Below are positions 60,734 through 63,416 of a stretch of 63,416 bases of DNA, in pieces. Position numbers and translations under genes: made by a program. Each line of letters opens with the position of its first letter. Within the stretch, counting starts at the first letter, position 1. The DNA is taken from assembly GCA_047972135.1 (NCBI GenBank), contig JBKEAJ010000025.1, positions 1 to 63,416 on the forward strand, in the 5' to 3' direction. The notes below the pieces were generated by a model. That model saw only the letters and a list, made by a program, of their open reading frames with translations, was not told the origin of the DNA and searched no databases. The DNA comes from JBKEAJ01 sp047972135. GTDB lineage: Bacteria; Bacteroidota; Bacteroidia; Bacteroidales; Prolixibacteraceae.

Positions 60734-61735
60734 TTAAACGTCAATTAATTTAATCCTTACAGTGAAACTGTCGTCTCTATCCTTAATAGTTATTGCTTCT
60801 CCGCCTATAAGCAGAAATCGTTTGTTGAGGTTTTCGAGTCCCATTCCGCTTTGCTCGTCGTTGGGTTTGGGCATCTTATTATTTTTGACTTCAATACTGC
60901 CGCCGTCGAAAGTGATGTTGAGATGCAGTGGCTTGGCAGATGTAAAGATGTTGTGCTTGAGTGCATTCTCGACTAGGGTTTGCAGGGCATATATAGGGAC
61001 AGAAAAATTTTGTAAAGCTGTATCGGGAATATGTATTTTGCAAAGAATAGAGTCGGCAAATCGTATCTGTTGCAGCTTGATGTAGTCTTTTGTAAATGCC
61101 AGTTCTTTATCTAATGTAACTAGCTTGCTGACGTGCGTTGATACTGTAAACCTTAGAAAGTCGGATAGCCTGATAAGATACTCCTCCGCTTGCTCGGGAT
61201 CAGAATTAATCAGCGATTTGAGTGTACTCAAGGCATTGAACAAGAAGTGAGGCTGTAGTCTTTGTATCAGTTGTTCTTGTTCGGCTTCGAGGTTCTTGAT
61301 TTTTAGCAAAGCCAGCTCGCGGTCGGTTTGCTCTCTTTTTGAGCGGTTTACTATTGATGTGATGATAATTAGAATGATTGTATTCAGCGTTGCGGCATTG
61401 ATAAAAGGAAAAGCTATCGACGCAGATTCGGGTTTTTCACTTGTGCTTAAAAGTTTTGAAAGCAGAATGGCTGTTGCTATCAAAAGAAAAGCAAATAAAT
61501 AGCTTAATAAGAGCGTTTTCCATTTGCGTACATTGCGCCTTGTTTCATGTATATAATATAGATAGATATTGAATGTCCATTGTAAGAGGGTGATAATTAG
61601 GAGCATTACTACGCCCAATATTATGCGGGAGTAGTCGATGGGGTGGTCTACGATGAAAAATAGGGGCGAAAGCTCGAATGCCACCATTATTGGCGACGAA
61701 ACTAGTGCTGCTCTATAAATTGTTTTGAAATGCAT
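60734..61735 (-). CDS. LytS/YehU-type sensor histidine kinase
   Basis: 333 residues. Four N-terminal membrane helices (about 8-150), then the His_kinase domain (PF06580-type) with phospho-acceptor His in RLQPHFLFNALSTLKSL, N box VENALKHN and glycine-rich GMGLENLNKRF. Such kinases pair with LytTR regulators; the regulator gene follows after a 235-bp gap containing a palindromic repeat. The input signal is unknown. Confidence 0.92.
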   Translation of the reverse strand: MHFKTIYRAALVSSPIMVAFELSPLFFIVDHPIDYSRIILGVVMLLIITLLQWTFNIYLYYIHETRRNVRKWKTLLLSYLFAFLLIATAILLSKLLSTSEKPESASIAFPFINAATLNTIILIIITSIVNRSKREQTDRELALLKIKNLEAEQEQLIQRLQPHFLFNALSTLKSLINSDPEQAEEYLIRLSDFLRFTVSTHVSKLVTLDKELAFTKDYIKLQQIRFADSILCKIHIPDTALQNFSVPIYALQTLVENALKHNIFTSAKPLHLNITFDGGSIEVKNNKMPKPNDEQSGMGLENLNKRFLLIGGEAITIKDRDDSFTVRIKLIDV

Positions 61736-61751
61736 AAACCTAAAACTATAC

Positions 61752-62597
61752 TTATTTGTATTTCTTAATCAAGGCTCTCATTATTGCAAAGGTCTCGGCG
61801 TCAATTTCACCGTCGTATTTCGACTGACGGTAGTGGGTTTGGAAAGCAACAATGGCGTCTTTAGTTGTCTTGTCTGCCTCGCCGCTGATTTCCTCTATGT
61901 CGTAGCCTATCTTTTTTAGTCCTGCTTGCATGAGTCGGATTATTTCAGAATCGTCTGCCTCCTCGTCAATCAGTTTATTATACTCTTCAAATCCCGCTTC
62001 TACATCCTTTTGGTCAGGCCATGCGCCTACGCCGTAGTCAGTGTACAGCTTGAGCCATGGAAACAGCGGTCCCGGATCAGACTTCCTGTTGGTGGCTATG
62101 TCCTGATGTCCAACGACATTCAACGGTTTTATCTTGTATCTGTCGATTATGCTTTTGCTGAGAAGTCCGACTTTCCTGATTTGCTTGTCGGAAAAAGGGT
62201 AGTAGGTTTTTGTGCCATTTTCCTCTTTGTATCCGGAATTGACAATCTCTATGCCTATTGACGTTGAGTTTAATCCCTTTGTGCTGTTCCAATAGCTCAC
62301 TCCAGCATGCCATGCGCGTTTGTCCTCCCTCACCAGTTGCAGAACCTCATTGTTAGAGTCGTCGTCGCCCACCAAATAGTGTGAGCTGACATTACGCTCG
62401 GTCAGTATCATTATGGAAGTGGGGTAGTCTGAAACTGTGTAGTGCAGCACTAGCGTGTTTATCCTTTCGTTGTAATTATTTTTAGCAGGGTGCTTTCGGT
62501 GGTTTACCTTTATGCCCTCAATTTTCGGGTAATACTCTCGGTTGACAGCACAACCTGCAAGTAGTGAGATTGCAATAAATGTTATTAATATTCTCAT
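61752..62597 (-). CDS. N-acetylmuramoyl-L-alanine amidase lipoprotein (Amidase_2)
   Basis: 281 residues. Lipobox LLAGC at about 12-16. The amidase domain (about 45-200) has zinc ligands in LVLHYT (His), VVGHQDIA (His) and SDPGPLFPW (Asp), plus the catalytic GIEIVN strand. The C-terminus (about 205-278) is a peptidoglycan-binding domain (LMQAGLKKIGYDIEEISGEAD). It is AmpD/AmiD-like, cleaving the muramyl-alanine amide bond during recycling or turnover. It is 16 bp upstream of the kinase on the same strand. Confidence 0.92.
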   Translation of the reverse strand: MRILITFIAISLLAGCAVNREYYPKIEGIKVNHRKHPAKNNYNERINTLVLHYTVSDYPTSIMILTERNVSSHYLVGDDDSNNEVLQLVREDKRAWHAGVSYWNSTKGLNSTSIGIEIVNSGYKEENGTKTYYPFSDKQIRKVGLLSKSIIDRYKIKPLNVVGHQDIATNRKSDPGPLFPWLKLYTDYGVGAWPDQKDVEAGFEEYNKLIDEEADDSEIIRLMQAGLKKIGYDIEEISGEADKTTKDAIVAFQTHYRQSKYDGEIDAETFAIMRALIKKYK

Positions 62598-62714
62598 ATT
62601 CAGTGTTATGTGTGTTAATGCGCGTGACTAATTGCCTCTAAGACTCCCACAAATATACCCACAAGAATTTGAAAAACAAGAGCATATATTTAATTTAGTT
62701 GTTATATTTGTGGT

Positions 62715-63416
62715 ATGAGTACAAAGAGATATAGAAATTTAATACGCTTCGGGTGGGCAATGAAACTGTCGACGCTGATGATAACTAGCCTAATGGCTTG
62801 TCCGTTTTTGCTTGAAGCTCAGAATATTGAGGGGAAAGTTTTCAATGACGTAAATAATAATGGTCGGCAGGATGAGGGCGAACACGGTCTTGCAAATATT
62901 AGAGTGTCAGACGGCTTGCATGTTAGCACTACAAGTGATGACGGCTCATTCTCGCTCAAAGGGTGGGAGCGAGCAAGGTTTGTAACTGTCTATCAACCAA
63001 GAGATTTTGCTTGCAAGCAGTGGTTTATCCCTATTAGTGGCAATAGTGCTAAGAAGCTGCTTTTTGCAATGACTACTAAGAAAGTCCGTGATAAAGTAGA
63101 ATTTATTCAGGTGTCTGATACAGAGACTTTTGAGTATAGAGATTGGGTGAATGAACTGAAAGAGTATGCTCGAACTAGCAAGCCTGATTTTATAATTCAT
63201 ACAGGTGATATTTGCTACAAAAGAGGTATTAAATGGCATGCCGATAATATTACTTCTGAGACTATGGGAGTGCCGTTTTACTACTGTCTTGGAAATCATG
63301 ATTTGGTAGATGGGGATTACGGCGAGCAGTTTTATGAGCAAAATCTCGGACCTGCTTGGTATGCTTTCGAAGAAGGGAGTACTCTGTTTATTATTACTCC
63401 AATGATGGGTGGCGAC
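62715..63416 (+). CDS. Secreted metallophosphoesterase with N-terminal MetallophosN-like domain (partial)
   Basis: 234 residues seen; the gene runs off the window. A signal-like stretch (16-36: MKLSTLMITSLMACPFLLEA) precedes a MetallophosN/SdrD-B-like domain (about 38-100, GKVFNDVNNNGRQDEGE). The phosphoesterase core follows, with VSDTET, IIHTGDICY and LGNHDLVD, i.e. the D, GD and GNHD motifs; the first motif reads D-T-E where many members have D-x-H. Substrate unknown. An alternative start is the Met at 62760. Confidence 0.85.
   Translation, partial: MSTKRYRNLIRFGWAMKLSTLMITSLMACPFLLEAQNIEGKVFNDVNNNGRQDEGEHGLANIRVSDGLHVSTTSDDGSFSLKGWERARFVTVYQPRDFACKQWFIPISGNSAKKLLFAMTTKKVRDKVEFIQVSDTETFEYRDWVNELKEYARTSKPDFIIHTGDICYKRGIKWHADNITSETMGVPFYYCLGNHDLVDGDYGEQFYEQNLGPAWYAFEEGSTLFIITPMMGGD

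Overview
The window is AT-rich bacterial DNA from a Bacteroidota lineage, most probably Bacteroidales. Evidence: several -10 boxes of the Bacteroidota form TAnnTTTG; families typical of the phylum (DUF4377 and DUF4374 lipoproteins, DUF4834, DUF5107, DUF4143 ATPases, a TPR/PD40/OmpA protein, a TonB receptor with an N-terminal carboxypeptidase-regulatory-like domain); and many AT-rich intergenic palindromes. I cannot assign a genus. There are no rRNA genes, CRISPR arrays or intact prophage, and one tRNA gene (Phe).

Layout. 0.1-3.8 kb: a small inverted-repeat element, a DUF4377 lipoprotein, a toxin and antitoxin fused in one frame, and a compact phospholipid operon (plsC-like, cdsA-like, CDP-alcohol phosphatidyltransferase). 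3.9-12.7 kb: OmpR-type two-component system, ung, two envelope proteins, a lone sulfatase, an acetyl-CoA hydrolase/transferase and RidA. 13.0-14.8 kb: a DUF4143 ATPase preceded by six evenly phased dyads, then tRNA-Phe. 15-26.7 kb: mostly housekeeping (panC-panD, a YtxH/holin-like membrane triad, a TPR protein, glyS, uup, a Crp/Fnr regulator, rdgB-recO), interrupted by a roughly 450-bp non-coding inverted-repeat element and a UPF0175/PIN pair with a broken toxin. 26.8-28.5 kb: a gene graveyard holding a porin-like fragment and an eroded glycine-betaine transporter locus (proV, proW, proX). 28.5-33.1 kb: methyltransferase, DUF4374 lipoprotein and TonB receptor. 33.3-35.1 kb: an AlbA/Schlafen-type ATP-binding gene inserted in a 75/76-bp tandem repeat and flanked by an exact 108-bp direct repeat. 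35.2-41.2 kb: GNAT-nitrilase fusion, dead IS256-family element, metallophosphoesterase-AraC pair and a broken AbiE pair. 41.3-51.0 kb: a glycan locus (GH2, sugar-porter MFS, DUF5107-TPR, GH29 fucosidase) without SusC/SusD. 51.1-57.2 kb: a tripartite RND efflux operon led by a DoxX-like membrane gene. 57.3-63.4 kb: a split toxin-antitoxin pair, an aldehyde dehydrogenase remnant, a second DUF4143 ATPase, a LytS/LytTR two-component pair, an amidase and a metallophosphoesterase running off the end.

How the parts fit. The glycan locus would trim terminal sugars in the periplasm with two secreted glycosidases and import the products through the MFS porter. The efflux operon carries a 10-bp direct repeat at 21-bp period upstream of its first gene. 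That is the geometry of a LytTR site, and a LytTR regulator lies about 2.6 kb away, so a regulatory link is plausible but unproven. Many genes are broken (PIN toxin, AbiE pair, proVWX, porin fragment, IS256 transposase, aldehyde dehydrogenase), which suggests ongoing gene loss.

The best candidates for something undescribed are the phased six-dyad array before the DUF4143 ATPase (14320-14507), the repeat-embedded AlbA/Schlafen gene (33320-35140), and the fused toxin-antitoxin, which can be compared directly with a split homologue in the same window.
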